Assembly (NCBI RefSeq): GCF_003063665.1
Contig: NZ_NESF01000002.1
Span: forward strand, 186,001-250,000
Source: Limnohabitans sp. Hippo3
GTDB lineage: Bacteria; Pseudomonadota; Gammaproteobacteria; Burkholderiales; Burkholderiaceae_C
DNA: 64,000 nucleotides
Direction of reading: 5' to 3'
Positions 9,268-17,250 of this stretch are shown here, piece by piece (positions within the stretch are counted from its first letter, which is position 1; each line of letters starts with the position of its first letter). Made by a program: the position numbers and the translations under genes. The notes beneath the pieces were generated by a model. That model searched no databases and was not told the DNA's origin. It saw nothing but the letters and a program-made list of their open reading frames with translations.

Positions 9268-9984
9268 ATGAAGTTTGTTTTTTCCAAGTGGGCCCTGATC
9301 GTGGCCACCACCGTCCTGTCGCTGGGCAGCGCGGTGGCCCAGGAAGCGGCCATTCGCAAAAACCTGAGCGAACGCCTGCCCAATCTGCCCAAGATCGACG
9401 AGGTGAGCAAAACCCCGATGAATGGCCTGTTCGAAATCCGCATGGGCAACGAGGTGATGTACAGCGATGCCGACGGCAGCTTCCTGATCCAGGGTGCCCT
9501 GATTGACGTCAAGCAAAAGCGCAACCTGACCGAAGAACGCATGGAGAAACTGTCGGCGATTGCCTTTGACCAATTGCCGATGAAAAGTGCCTTCACCCAG
9601 GTGCGCGGCAACGGCAAGCGCAAGCTCGCCGTGTTTGCCGACCCCAACTGCGGCTACTGCAAGCGCTTTGAAAAAGACCTGCAAAAACTGGACAACGTGA
9701 CCATTCACCACTTCCTCTACCCCATCCTGGGCGAAGACTCGAAGACCAAGTCGCGCAACATCTGGTGCGCCAAAGACAAGGCCAAAGTCTGGAACGACTG
9801 GATGATCAACGGCACCACGCCTCCCACAGCCAACTGCGATGCATCTGCTGTGGACACCGTTGTCGAATTTGGCAAAAAGAACCGGATCACGGGCACGCCC
9901 ATGCTGCTGTTCGCCGATGGCACCCGCGTGCCCGGCGCGGTGCCCATGGCCCAAGTCGAAAAAATGCTGGCTGACCTCAAATGA
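9268..9984 (+). CDS. dsbC: Periplasmic thiol:disulfide interchange protein DsbC
   Basis: 238 residues. Residues 1-24 form a signal peptide (MKFVFSKWALIVATTVLSLG then SAVAQ). An N-terminal dimerisation domain follows, then a thioredoxin fold with FADPNCGYCKRF; the active site CGYC falls at residues 128-131. The conserved cis-proline loop is ITGTPMLLF. DsbC isomerises wrong disulfides in the periplasm and is kept reduced by DsbD, which is not in this window. The stop overlaps the next start (ATGA at 9981-9984). Confidence 0.94.
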   Translation: MKFVFSKWALIVATTVLSLGSAVAQEAAIRKNLSERLPNLPKIDEVSKTPMNGLFEIRMGNEVMYSDADGSFLIQGALIDVKQKRNLTEERMEKLSAIAFDQLPMKSAFTQVRGNGKRKLAVFADPNCGYCKRFEKDLQKLDNVTIHHFLYPILGEDSKTKSRNIWCAKDKAKVWNDWMINGTTPPTANCDASAVDTVVEFGKKNRITGTPMLLFADGTRVPGAVPMAQVEKMLADLK

Positions 9985-10436
9985 CCCCACCACTGACCGA
10001 AGACCCGACCTGGCGGCTGATCCGTCGCCTGGGCTATGCCGGACTGATCCCCTTTGTGTTCCTGGCCCTGTGCCTGTGGCTGGTCGGCCCCGATCTGCAC
10101 CCGTATGTGGCGCTGTCCATGCAAGGCTATGGCGCGGTGATCGTGTCGTTTTTGGGGGGCATCCATTGGGGTGTGGGCTTTCGCAATGCCCTGATCACAC
10201 CCAACGCGCCGCGCATCCACTTCACCTGGGGGGTCGTGCCTTCGCTGCTCGCCTGGGTGGGCGTGATGATGCCCGCCTTTGCCGGTTTGCCCCTGCTGGG
10301 CTTTGTGCTGATCGGCTGCTACCTGATGGACCGCCGCACCTGGCCTGCCGCGGGCCTGGCCCCCTGGCTGCCCATGCGCCTGCAGCTGACCACCGTGGCC
10401 AGCCTGAGCTGCTTTTTGGCGGCGGGCGCAACCTGA
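9981..10436 (+). CDS. DUF3429 family membrane protein
   Basis: 151 residues with four or so hydrophobic segments and the DUF3429 block MQGYGAVIVSFLGGIHWGVG. The family is a small inner-membrane protein group of unknown function. It is translationally coupled to dsbC through an ATGA overlap and followed 12 bases later by the M61 peptidase gene, so dsbC, this gene and the peptidase probably form one operon. Confidence 0.83.
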   Translation: MTPPLTEDPTWRLIRRLGYAGLIPFVFLALCLWLVGPDLHPYVALSMQGYGAVIVSFLGGIHWGVGFRNALITPNAPRIHFTWGVVPSLLAWVGVMMPAFAGLPLLGFVLIGCYLMDRRTWPAAGLAPWLPMRLQLTTVASLSCFLAAGAT

Positions 10437-10448
10437 CCATTCACACGC

Positions 10449-12206
10449 ATGACCGCCATCCACTACACCGTTGAAGCCGCCGACCTGCATGCCCACCTGT
10501 TTCGGGTGACCTTGACGGTGCCTGAACCTGCGACGCAGCAAACCGTGTCGCTGCCGGTCTGGATTCCGGGCAGCTATCTGGTGCGCGAGTTTTCCAAAAA
10601 CCTGCAAAACCTGAGCGCCAAACAAGGCCGCCGCAGCGTGCCCATCACCCAGCAAGACAAGTGCAGCTGGGCCATGACCTGCAAGAGCGGTCAGCCCCTG
10701 GTGCTGAGCTACGAGGTCTATGCCTTTGACCACTCGGTGCGCACCGCCTGGCTGGACAGCCAGCGCGGTTTTTTCAATGGCACCAGCTTGTGCCTGCGGG
10801 TGCATGGACAAGAACATGCGCCGCACCAGTTGCAGTTACAAGCCGTCAAAACCCAGCCCGACTGGCAGGCCGCTACGGGCCTGGCGCCTGTCAAAACCGA
10901 CAAAAAAGGCTTTGGCCTTTACCAGGCCGCCCACTACGACGAGCTGGTGGACTGCCCTGTGGAGCTGGGCACGTTCTGGAGCGGCAGCTTCACAGCCTGT
11001 GGCATCCCCCACCGCTTTGTGGTGGCCAGTGCCCTGCCCTCCTTTGACGGTGACCGCCTGCTGGCCGACACGCAAAAAATCTGCGAAGCCGCCATCCGGT
11101 TCTGGCATGGTGCGGGCAAGGCCGCAGGCCAAAAAGCGCCGCACAAAAACTACCTGTTCATTCTCAACGCAGTACACGATGGTTATGGCGGGCTGGAGCA
11201 CCGTAACAGCACCGCGCTGATCTGCAACCGCAGCGACCTCCCGCGCCAGACCCCACCCCGCACCAACGAGGGCTACACCACGCTGCTGGGCCTGATCAGC
11301 CACGAGTACTTCCACACCTGGAACGTGAAACAGCTGCGCCCCGATGCTTTGGCCCGCTACGACTACAGCCAGGAAAACTACACCCAGTTGCTCTGGTTTT
11401 TCGAGGGCTTCACCAGCTATTACGACGACATCCTGCTGCGCCGCGCGGGCCTCATCGACGACGCCACCTACCTCAAGCTGCTGGGCAAAACCATCGCCCA
11501 GGTGCAACAAACCCCGGGCCGGCATGTGCAGACGGTGGCGCAGGCCAGCTTTGACGCCTGGGTCAAGTACTACCGCCAGGACGAGAATACGCCCAACGCC
11601 ACCGTGAGCTACTACACCAAGGGCGCACTGGTGGCGCTGTGCCTGGACCTGGCGCTGCGCAAAGAAGGCCAGACGCTGGATGCCGTGATGCGGGGCCTCT
11701 GGAAGCGCTGTAAGGCCGGGCCCATGCGTGAACAAGACCTGCTGGACGAACTGCAGGCCCACACGGGCCGCAGCTGGCAGGCAGAAATCCAGGCCTGGGT
11801 GCACAGCACCACCGACTTGCCCCTGCCCGAGCTGCTGACCGCACAAGGCGTCGTCCTGGATGCCGAAACATCGACCATGGCCCAACGCCTTGGTCTGCGT
11901 GTGAGCGAAGCCGGTGGCAGCGTCCAGATCAAGGGCGTGCTGCGCGGCAGTGCCGCCGAGACGGCGGGGCTGGCCGCTGGCGACGAATGGCTGGGGCTGG
12001 AGGTGGGGGCCAAAGGGCAAGGCGGCAGCTGGCGCCTGCACAAACTCGACGACCTGCCCGCCCTGCTGGGGCGCGAACAGAAACTGGTGGCGCTGGTCTC
12101 ACGCGACAAACGCCTGCTGCGCCTGCCCCTGAAGGTGCCAGCACAAGCCAGCGGCTGGAAACTGTCGGTGCCAACCGACCGCACCCCAGGCTGGCCCTCG
12201 GTCTGA
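10449..12206 (+). CDS. M61-family peptidase with PDZ domain (glycyl aminopeptidase-like)
   Basis: 585 residues. The zinc site GLISHEYFHTWNVKQLRP (HEYFH from residue 285) is the HExxH signature of family M61, followed by the downstream glutamate region LLWFFEGFTSYYDD. The C-terminal part, from about residue 480, is PDZ-like (GSVQIKGVLRGSAAETAGLA). No signal peptide is evident, so it is probably cytoplasmic. Relatives cleave N-terminal glycine or alanine from peptides. Its stop codon abuts the stop of the converging paaK gene with no spacer. Confidence 0.9.
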   Translation: MTAIHYTVEAADLHAHLFRVTLTVPEPATQQTVSLPVWIPGSYLVREFSKNLQNLSAKQGRRSVPITQQDKCSWAMTCKSGQPLVLSYEVYAFDHSVRTAWLDSQRGFFNGTSLCLRVHGQEHAPHQLQLQAVKTQPDWQAATGLAPVKTDKKGFGLYQAAHYDELVDCPVELGTFWSGSFTACGIPHRFVVASALPSFDGDRLLADTQKICEAAIRFWHGAGKAAGQKAPHKNYLFILNAVHDGYGGLEHRNSTALICNRSDLPRQTPPRTNEGYTTLLGLISHEYFHTWNVKQLRPDALARYDYSQENYTQLLWFFEGFTSYYDDILLRRAGLIDDATYLKLLGKTIAQVQQTPGRHVQTVAQASFDAWVKYYRQDENTPNATVSYYTKGALVALCLDLALRKEGQTLDAVMRGLWKRCKAGPMREQDLLDELQAHTGRSWQAEIQAWVHSTTDLPLPELLTAQGVVLDAETSTMAQRLGLRVSEAGGSVQIKGVLRGSAAETAGLAAGDEWLGLEVGAKGQGGSWRLHKLDDLPALLGREQKLVALVSRDKRLLRLPLKVPAQASGWKLSVPTDRTPGWPSV

Positions 12207-13511
12207 TCACTTTTTGCGCAAATCCACCACGCGCTTGGCCTTGCCCTGGCTGCGCTCGACGCCGCCTTCGGCCTTGAGCTCGATCGCCACACTGGAGCCG
12301 ATGAACACCTTGATCTCGTGCTGCAGCATTTTGGCGGCAGCGCGGGCTTCGATGCTGTCGGGTGACACGCCGGGTTTGGTCTCGATGACGACCTTCAAAT
12401 CGTCCATCGGACCTTCACGGGTCAACACGCACTGGTAGTGCGGGGCCAGTTCGGCGCGCTTCAAGATCAGCTCTTCGATCTGACTCGGGAACACGTTCAC
12501 GCCCCGGATGATCATCATGTCGTCGCTGCGGCCGGTGATTTTTTCCATGCGGCGCATGCTCGGGCGCGCCGTACCGGGCAACAGACGCGTGAGGTCACGC
12601 GTGCGGTAGCGGATGATGGGCAGCGCTTCCTTGGTCAGGCTGGTGAAGACCAGCTCGCCCATCTCGCCGTCGGCCACAGGCTCACCGGTTTCGGGGTGGA
12701 TGATCTCGGGGTAGAAATGGTCTTCCCAGATGGTCGGGCCGTCCTTGGTCTCGATGCACTCGCTGGCCACACCCGGGCCCATCACTTCGGACAAGCCATA
12801 AATGTCCACTGCATCGATGGCCATGCGCTTTTCGATCGCGGCACGCATGTCGTTGGTCCAAGGCTCAGCGCCAAAGATGCCGATGCGCAGCGAGCTGGTC
12901 TTGGGGTCGATGCCTTGGCGCTCGAATTCGTCGGCAATCGCCAGCATGTAGCTGGGCGTGACCATGATGATGCTGGACTTGAAATCCTGAATCAGCTGCA
13001 CCTGGCGCTCGGTCTGGCCGCCGCCAAAGGGCACGACCGTGAGGCCGAGTTTTTCGGCACCGTAATGCGCGCCCATGCCACCGGTGAACAAACCGTAGCC
13101 GTAGCTCACGTGCACCATGTCGCCAGGCTTGGCGCCACCCGCGCGGATGCTGCGGGCCACCACGGTAGACCAGGTGTCGATGTCTTTGAGGGTGTAACCC
13201 ACCACCGTGGGTTTGCCGGTGGTGCCGCTGGATGCGTGGATGCGGGCGCAGTTTTCACGGGGCACGGCGAACATGCCAAACGGGTAGCTGTCGCGCAGGT
13301 CGGCCTTGGTGGTGAAGGGGAACTTGGCGATGTCGGCCAGCGTCTTGCAGTCGTCCGGATGCACACCTGCGGCATCGAACTTGGCGCGGTACACGGGCGA
13401 GTTGGCATAGGCGTGCTGCAGGGTCTGCTGCAGGCGCTTGAGCTGCAGGCTGCGCAGCTCGTCGATGCTGGCCTTTTCAATCGGCTCCAGGGGGAAGGCT
13501 TTTTCAGTCAT
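12207..13511 (-). CDS. paaK: Phenylacetate-CoA ligase
   Basis: 434 residues of the adenylate-forming PaaK family. The ATP/AMP motifs are RIHASSGTTGKPTVVGYT and DIYGLSEVMGPGVA, and the C-terminal domain carries TGRSDDMMIIRGVNVFPSQI, specific to PaaK. It activates phenylacetate to phenylacetyl-CoA, the first step of aerobic phenylacetate breakdown. The ATG at 13511 (MTEKAFPLEP) is preferred to an in-frame upstream start at 13535. It lies downstream of paaG and the thioesterase on the same strand, separated from them by a repeat element. Confidence 0.94.
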   Translation of the reverse strand: MTEKAFPLEPIEKASIDELRSLQLKRLQQTLQHAYANSPVYRAKFDAAGVHPDDCKTLADIAKFPFTTKADLRDSYPFGMFAVPRENCARIHASSGTTGKPTVVGYTLKDIDTWSTVVARSIRAGGAKPGDMVHVSYGYGLFTGGMGAHYGAEKLGLTVVPFGGGQTERQVQLIQDFKSSIIMVTPSYMLAIADEFERQGIDPKTSSLRIGIFGAEPWTNDMRAAIEKRMAIDAVDIYGLSEVMGPGVASECIETKDGPTIWEDHFYPEIIHPETGEPVADGEMGELVFTSLTKEALPIIRYRTRDLTRLLPGTARPSMRRMEKITGRSDDMMIIRGVNVFPSQIEELILKRAELAPHYQCVLTREGPMDDLKVVIETKPGVSPDSIEARAAAKMLQHEIKVFIGSSVAIELKAEGGVERSQGKAKRVVDLRKK

Positions 13512-13568
13512 GTGTGACTCCGGATTCAAAAACAAGGGATGGTCTGCATGTTCGAGGCGCTGGCAGGC

Positions 13569-13617
13569 ATGGATTCCCGCGTGCGCGGGAATGACAAACC
13601 AACACGCGGGAGTGACA
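13569..13617. repeat. dRS3-type palindromic repeat plus half copy
   Basis: The core 13573-13592 is ATTCCCGCGTGCGCGGGAAT, which fits the pattern ATTCCC-N8-GGGAAT known as dRS3 in Neisseria. It is framed by ATGG on the left and GAC on the right, and a partial second copy (ACACGCGGGAGTGAC) follows to 13617. The element lies between paaK and the upstream thioesterase gene. Confidence 0.75.
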
Positions 13618-13622
13618 AGGAC

Positions 13623-14063
13623 TCACTCTGGCACCACAGTGCCCGGAATCTGGGCGCTTTTGCCACGGAACATGGCGATCACTTCGCCATGCTGGTTGGT
13701 GACTTGCATGTCATAGATGCCATGACGACCGCTCAGGGTCTGTTCGATACCTTCGCAAGTCAGCACGTCGCCCAGCTTGCCGGGCTTCAGAAATTCAATG
13801 CTGCAACCCGCGGCGACCGCGTTCTTGTTGTAGCTGTTACAGGCGAAGGCAAAGGTCGAATCGGCCAAGGTGAAGATGAAGCCGCCGTGGCAGATCTGGT
13901 GGCCGTTCAGGTGCAGTGGTTTCACCACCATGCGCATCACGGCGCGGCCGGGCTCGCAGGCCAGCAGCTCCATGCCCATCGTGTCTTTGGACGCCACGTC
14001 CACCGCGAACATGGTCTCGCCCACCAAACGGGCGAGGGCTTTGGGATCGGCAGTGCTCATCAT
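13623..14063 (-). CDS. paaI: PaaI-type hotdog-fold acyl-CoA thioesterase
   Basis: 146 residues with the hotdog thioesterase signature LHLNGHQICHGGFIFTLADS, in which an acidic residue and the HGG loop form the active site. PaaI thioesterases hydrolyse hydroxyphenylacetyl-CoA and related dead-end CoA esters, freeing CoA during phenylacetate catabolism. The start at 14063 is one of two adjacent ATG codons, and it overlaps the paaG stop (ATGA). Position between paaG and paaK supports the PaaI assignment. Confidence 0.9.
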   Translation of the reverse strand: MMSTADPKALARLVGETMFAVDVASKDTMGMELLACEPGRAVMRMVVKPLHLNGHQICHGGFIFTLADSTFAFACNSYNKNAVAAGCSIEFLKPGKLGDVLTCEGIEQTLSGRHGIYDMQVTNQHGEVIAMFRGKSAQIPGTVVPE

Positions 14064-14860
14064 TCGCCTTTGAATTGCGGTGCGCGTTTTTGCAAAAAGG
14101 CGTTCACGCCTTCCATGTAGTCGTGCGTCTTGCCCAGCGCCGATTGCGTGTCGCGCTCGACGTTCAGGTGGGCGTCCAGCGAGCGGGTACCCGCATCGCG
14201 CAGCAGGTGACGGGTGGCCACCAAAGCCTTGGTCGGCATCACGGCCAGCTTGTCGGCCAGCGCCAGTGCGGCAGCCACGCAGTCGTCGGCCACGTCCCAG
14301 ATCAGGCCCCACTCCTTGGCCTTGTCGGCCATCAGCTTGTCGCCGGTCATCGCCAGCGCCATGGCGCGGGGCAGGCCCAGGCGCTCGACCAAGAGCCAGC
14401 TGCCACCCGCGTCCGGGATCAGGCCAATCTTGCTGAAAGCCTGGACGAAACTGGCCGAGGGTGCCGCAATCGCGATGTCGCAGGCCATGGCCACCGAGGC
14501 CCCGGCTCCCGCAGCCACGCCGTTCACAGCGCAGATGACCGGCATGCGCAGCGACTGCAGGCGGCGCGTGGTGGGGTTGAAGGCATCCTGGATGACCGGA
14601 CCCGGATCGGCGCGCTCCAGCAGACCTGGCCCGGGGGTGAAATCGAGTTCAGACAGGTCCAGACCGGCACAAAAGCCACGACCGGCACCCGTTAGCACCA
14701 GGGAACGCACGGCCGGATTGGCCTCGGCCTGGTCCAGGGCAGCCCACAGGGCCTGGTGCATTTCGCGGGTGAAACTGTTGAGGGCTTGCGGGCGGTTGAG
14801 GGTGACCAGCGCCACGGCGCCTCGCACTTCGTACAACACCGATGGGGTGGATTCGGTCAT
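14060..14860 (-). CDS. paaG: Enoyl-CoA hydratase/isomerase PaaG
   Basis: 266 residues of the crotonase superfamily: VALVTLNRPQALNSFTREMH near the N-terminus, GRGFCAGLDLSELDF (oxyanion hole), and AVNGVAAGAGASVAMACDI. PaaG isomerises the ring epoxide of phenylacetyl-CoA to the oxepin form. The glycine-rich AGAGAS loop and FSKIGLIPDAGGSWLL with aspartate are typical of PaaG rather than plain enoyl-CoA hydratase. It heads the leftward paaG-paaI-paaK run, directly downstream of a TetR-type operator. Confidence 0.88.
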   Translation of the reverse strand: MTESTPSVLYEVRGAVALVTLNRPQALNSFTREMHQALWAALDQAEANPAVRSLVLTGAGRGFCAGLDLSELDFTPGPGLLERADPGPVIQDAFNPTTRRLQSLRMPVICAVNGVAAGAGASVAMACDIAIAAPSASFVQAFSKIGLIPDAGGSWLLVERLGLPRAMALAMTGDKLMADKAKEWGLIWDVADDCVAAALALADKLAVMPTKALVATRHLLRDAGTRSLDAHLNVERDTQSALGKTHDYMEGVNAFLQKRAPQFKGE

Positions 14861-14889
14861 ATGATGTCTCCTGAACCCGTGAATGTACC

Positions 14890-14915
14890 ATTAACCGACC
14901 GATCGGTTGGTTAAT
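14890..14915. promoter_or_regulatory. TetR-type operator, probable PaaR box
   Basis: A 26-bp near-perfect palindrome centred on CGATCG, with half-site ATTAACCGACCG and two mismatched positions between its arms. The core ACCGACCGATCGGTTGGTT matches the ACCG-ACCG-style boxes bound by the TetR repressor PaaR in betaproteobacteria. It lies in the spacer between the divergent paaG and enoyl-CoA hydratase genes, 30 bases from the paaG start, so it could control both. The regulator gene is not in the window. Confidence 0.75.
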
Positions 14916-15007
14916 GTTTTCCCGGATACCAGTGCCAGAGTTGACAGCCAGCGCTCAGCCCCCTTGGGTATAGTGAACCGGTCAATCCACATTTTTTGGA
15001 GAAGTTC

Positions 15008-15787
15008 TTGAGCTACGAAAATATCGAAGTCCGCACCGAAGGCGGCAAAGTCGGCATCATCACCCTCAACCGCCCCAAGGCGCTGAACGCCCTGAACGGC
15101 CCGCTCATGGACGAGCTGGGCGCGGCCCTCAAGGCTTTTGACGCCGATGAAGCCATTGGCTGCATGGTCATCACCGGCAGCGAAAAAGCCTTTGCCGCAG
15201 GCGCCGACATCTCTGCGATGGCCAAATACAACTTCCACGAGGTTTACAAAAACGACTTCATCACGCGCAACTGGGAAACCATCCGCAGCATCCGCAAACC
15301 CGTGATCGCGGCCGTGGCCGGTTTTGCACTCGGTGGCGGGTGCGAACTGGCCATGATGTGCGACTTCATCATCGCCGCCGACAACGCCAAGTTTGGTCAG
15401 CCCGAAATCAAGATCGGCATCATTCCTGGTGCAGGCGGAACGCAGCGCCTGCCCCGCGCCATGGGCAAATCCAAGGCCATGGACCTGGTGCTCACAGGCC
15501 GCATGATGGACGCCGCCGAGGCCGAGCGAGGTGGCCTGGTCAGCCGCGTGGTGCCGCTGGACAAATTGATGGACGAAACACTGGGCGCAGCCTTGATGAT
15601 CTGCGGGTACGGCCAGCTGGCCACCATGGCCGCCAAGGAAAGTGTCAACCGCGCCTTTGAAAGCGGTCTGAGCGACGGCGTGATGTTCGAGCGCCGCCTG
15701 TTCCATGGCCTGTTTGCCACCGCTGACCAAAAAGAAGGCATGGACGCCTTTTTGAACAAACGGGCACCCCACTTTGTAAACGGCTGA
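15008..15787 (+). CDS. Enoyl-CoA hydratase (PaaF/crotonase-like)
   Basis: 259 residues of the classical enoyl-CoA hydratase family: [36 protein letters not shown] (first catalytic region) and [20 protein letters not shown] with the catalytic glutamates around GGGCELA and [11 protein letters not shown]. It hydrates trans-2-enoyl-CoA and could serve as PaaF or in beta-oxidation. The start is a TTG at 15008, because GGAG sits six bases upstream and the protein then begins MSYENIEVR as relatives do; an earlier in-frame TTG at 14996 has no binding site. It is divergent from paaG across the TetR operator. Confidence 0.88.
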   Translation: MSYENIEVRTEGGKVGIITLNRPKALNALNGPLMDELGAALKAFDADEAIGCMVITGSEKAFAAGADISAMAKYNFHEVYKNDFITRNWETIRSIRKPVIAAVAGFALGGGCELAMMCDFIIAADNAKFGQPEIKIGIIPGAGGTQRLPRAMGKSKAMDLVLTGRMMDAAEAERGGLVSRVVPLDKLMDETLGAALMICGYGQLATMAAKESVNRAFESGLSDGVMFERRLFHGLFATADQKEGMDAFLNKRAPHFVNG

Positions 15788-15810
15788 AACCCTCTGGCTT
15801 TCAACAACTT

Positions 15811-15840
15811 GGCCCGCCATGCTTGCAAGGCGGGCCTTTT
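15811..15840 (+). terminator. Rho-independent terminator after the enoyl-CoA hydratase gene
   Basis: GGCCCGCC and GGCGGGCC pair around a ten-base loop, followed by TTTT. It lies 24 bases after the stop codon. Confidence 0.85.
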
Positions 15841-15939
15841 CATTGGCACGACACCAGCGGCCTCTGGGTCTTGCCAACTTGCACTTCACTTTCAGGTTTT
15901 CGTGCCGATGTATCCCTTAAGCATTCCTGAAAGTTCCCC

Positions 15940-16167
15940 ATGCGAATCAGCCCTATCTCTATCGGTCAGACCCTGCGCCCCATGGCCCCTGTCATCAACC
16001 CGATCGACCGCGTGGAAAAACGCGCAGCGCCTGAAGCCGTGACTGGACGCAGCCGGGTGTCTTCGTCAGACAACGGCGAGAAAGCCGGCAAAAACAGCCG
16101 TGTAGGCCGCCAACGCAAAACAATGCGCTGGGATGGTCTGGGAGAAGCGGTGGACGTTTTCGCTTGA
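15940..16167 (+). CDS. Small basic hypothetical protein
   Basis: A 75-residue reading frame starting MRISPISIGQTLRPMAPV and rich in arginine and lysine in its second half (GRSRVSSSDNGEKAGKNSRV). No domain is recognised and there is no signal peptide. GAAAG lies about six bases before the ATG as a weak ribosome-binding site. It sits alone between a terminator and the tRNA terminator hairpin, so it would need its own promoter. It may not be a real gene. Confidence 0.35.
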   Translation: MRISPISIGQTLRPMAPVINPIDRVEKRAAPEAVTGRSRVSSSDNGEKAGKNSRVGRQRKTMRWDGLGEAVDVFA

Positions 16168-16181
16168 ACGCCCAAACCAAA

Positions 16182-16209
16182 AAGCCCACAGTCGCAAGAC
16201 TGTGGGCTT
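16182..16209 (-). terminator. tRNA transcript terminator
   Basis: A perfect 12-bp stem (AAGCCCACAGTC with GACTGTGGGCTT) closed by a four-base loop, GCAA as read on the plus strand, lies seven bases beyond the tRNA 3' end. On the minus strand it is followed by TTTTTGGTTT, so it ends the leftward tRNA transcript. It could also act weakly in the other direction. Confidence 0.88.
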
Positions 16210-16215
16210 TGAATT

Positions 16216-16292
16216 TGGTGGAGATAGGTGGACTTGAACCACCGACATCAGCATTATGAATGCTGCGCTCTAACCAACTGAGCTATATCTCC
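16216..16292 (-). tRNA. tRNA with CAU anticodon, tRNA-Met (elongator) most likely
   Basis: Read leftward from 16292 the gene starts GGAGATATAGCTCAGTTGGT. It folds into a cloverleaf: acceptor stem GGAGATA/TATCTCC, an anticodon stem CAGCA/TGCTG around TTCATAA, a T-arm GGTTCAAGTCC, and an encoded CCA end. It is 77 nt long. A CAU anticodon can belong to elongator tRNA-Met, initiator tRNA or tRNA-Ile2 (lysidine-modified). The A-U-rich acceptor stem starting G1-C72 argues against initiator; Met and Ile2 are not separable with certainty by eye. Confidence 0.93.
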
Positions 16293-16355
16293 GGGTAACG
16301 GGTTGCTTTTAAACAAACTGCTTGAAAGCAGATGACTGACGCCACCAAGCCAAAA

Positions 16356-16361
16356 ATTATA
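16356..16361 (-). promoter_or_regulatory. -10 box of the tRNA promoter
   Basis: A perfect TATAAT on the minus strand, preceded by GTG, 64 bases upstream of the tRNA 5' end. No good -35 hexamer is seen at the usual spacing. A small hairpin CTGCTT/AAGCAG lies between box and tRNA and would be part of the processed leader. Confidence 0.5.
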
Positions 16362-16407
16362 CACAAAAATTCATCCAGCCCGCACAAGTCGGCGTAACAA
16401 TCGACAC

Positions 16408-17250
16408 ATGATCATCCCCAAAAACTTGAACGCCCCAGCCATCACCCAAGCCGCGCAAACAGTTTGGTCGCACTGGCAGTCGGGTCAGGTTCTGAAAGCC
16501 CTGCCCGAAGAATGCAGGCCCTTGACCATGGCGCAAGGCTATGCGGTGCAGGCAGAATTGCCCTCCGTATCCGGCCGCACCGTCGTGGGATGGAAGATCG
16601 CGGCCACCAGCGCCAACGGACAAAGCCATATCCATGTGAGCGGTCCGCTGGCCGGGCGCTTGCTCTCAGGCCAAGTGTTTGACAACGGTGCCACGGTGCC
16701 CTCCGCGGGCAACCGGATGCGGGTGGCGGAACCTGAATTTGCATTTTCAATGGCGCAAGACTTGCCACCGCAAAACACCCCCTACGGCATGAAGCAAGTC
16801 ATGGCCGCCGTGGCCTCGCTGCACCCGGCCATTGAAATACCCGACTCCCGATTGGCCCCGTTCACCGAAGCGGGCGAAGCCCAATTGTTGGCCGACAACG
16901 CCTGCGCACGGCATTTTGTATTGGGCCCGGCAGCCCCCGATGCTTGGCGCGAACTCGATTTGAGCCATCACACCGTGCAAGCGCGCGTTGACCATGGCGA
17001 ACGCCTTCGTTACACACGTGAAGGCACCGGGGCCAATGTGCTGGGCGATCCTCGGATCGCCTTGACCTGGCTGGTCAACCAACTGTCGGCTTTGAGCCTC
17101 ACCTTGCAAAAGGGCCAGGTGGTCACCACCGGAACCTGCATGGTGCCCCTGGCCTTGGAGCCGGGCGACAGGGTGAGCGCTGATTACGGCCTGCTCGGCC
17201 ATGTGCAGATGACATTCGCCTCGGAAGCACCAACTGAAGTGCCAACATGA
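16408..17250 (+). CDS. 2-keto-4-pentenoate hydratase-like protein (FAH superfamily)
   Basis: 280 residues of the MhpD/HpcG type: RPLTMAQGYAVQAEL, VVGWKIAATS, RVAEPEFAFSMAQDL and AAVASLHPAIEIPDSRL, with metal-binding acidic residues in the EPEF and HPAIEIPDSR regions. Such enzymes hydrate 2-oxopent-4-enoates in meta-cleavage of aromatic rings. No other meta-cleavage gene is nearby, so the substrate is unknown. The stop overlaps the start of the next gene (ATGA at 17247-17250). Confidence 0.82.
   Translation: MIIPKNLNAPAITQAAQTVWSHWQSGQVLKALPEECRPLTMAQGYAVQAELPSVSGRTVVGWKIAATSANGQSHIHVSGPLAGRLLSGQVFDNGATVPSAGNRMRVAEPEFAFSMAQDLPPQNTPYGMKQVMAAVASLHPAIEIPDSRLAPFTEAGEAQLLADNACARHFVLGPAAPDAWRELDLSHHTVQARVDHGERLRYTREGTGANVLGDPRIALTWLVNQLSALSLTLQKGQVVTTGTCMVPLALEPGDRVSADYGLLGHVQMTFASEAPTEVPT

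Noticed and set aside
14941..14974. A sigma-70 promoter (TTGACA and TATAGT) for the enoyl-CoA hydratase gene
   Set aside because: The spacing between the hexamers is 22 bases, too long for a confident call.
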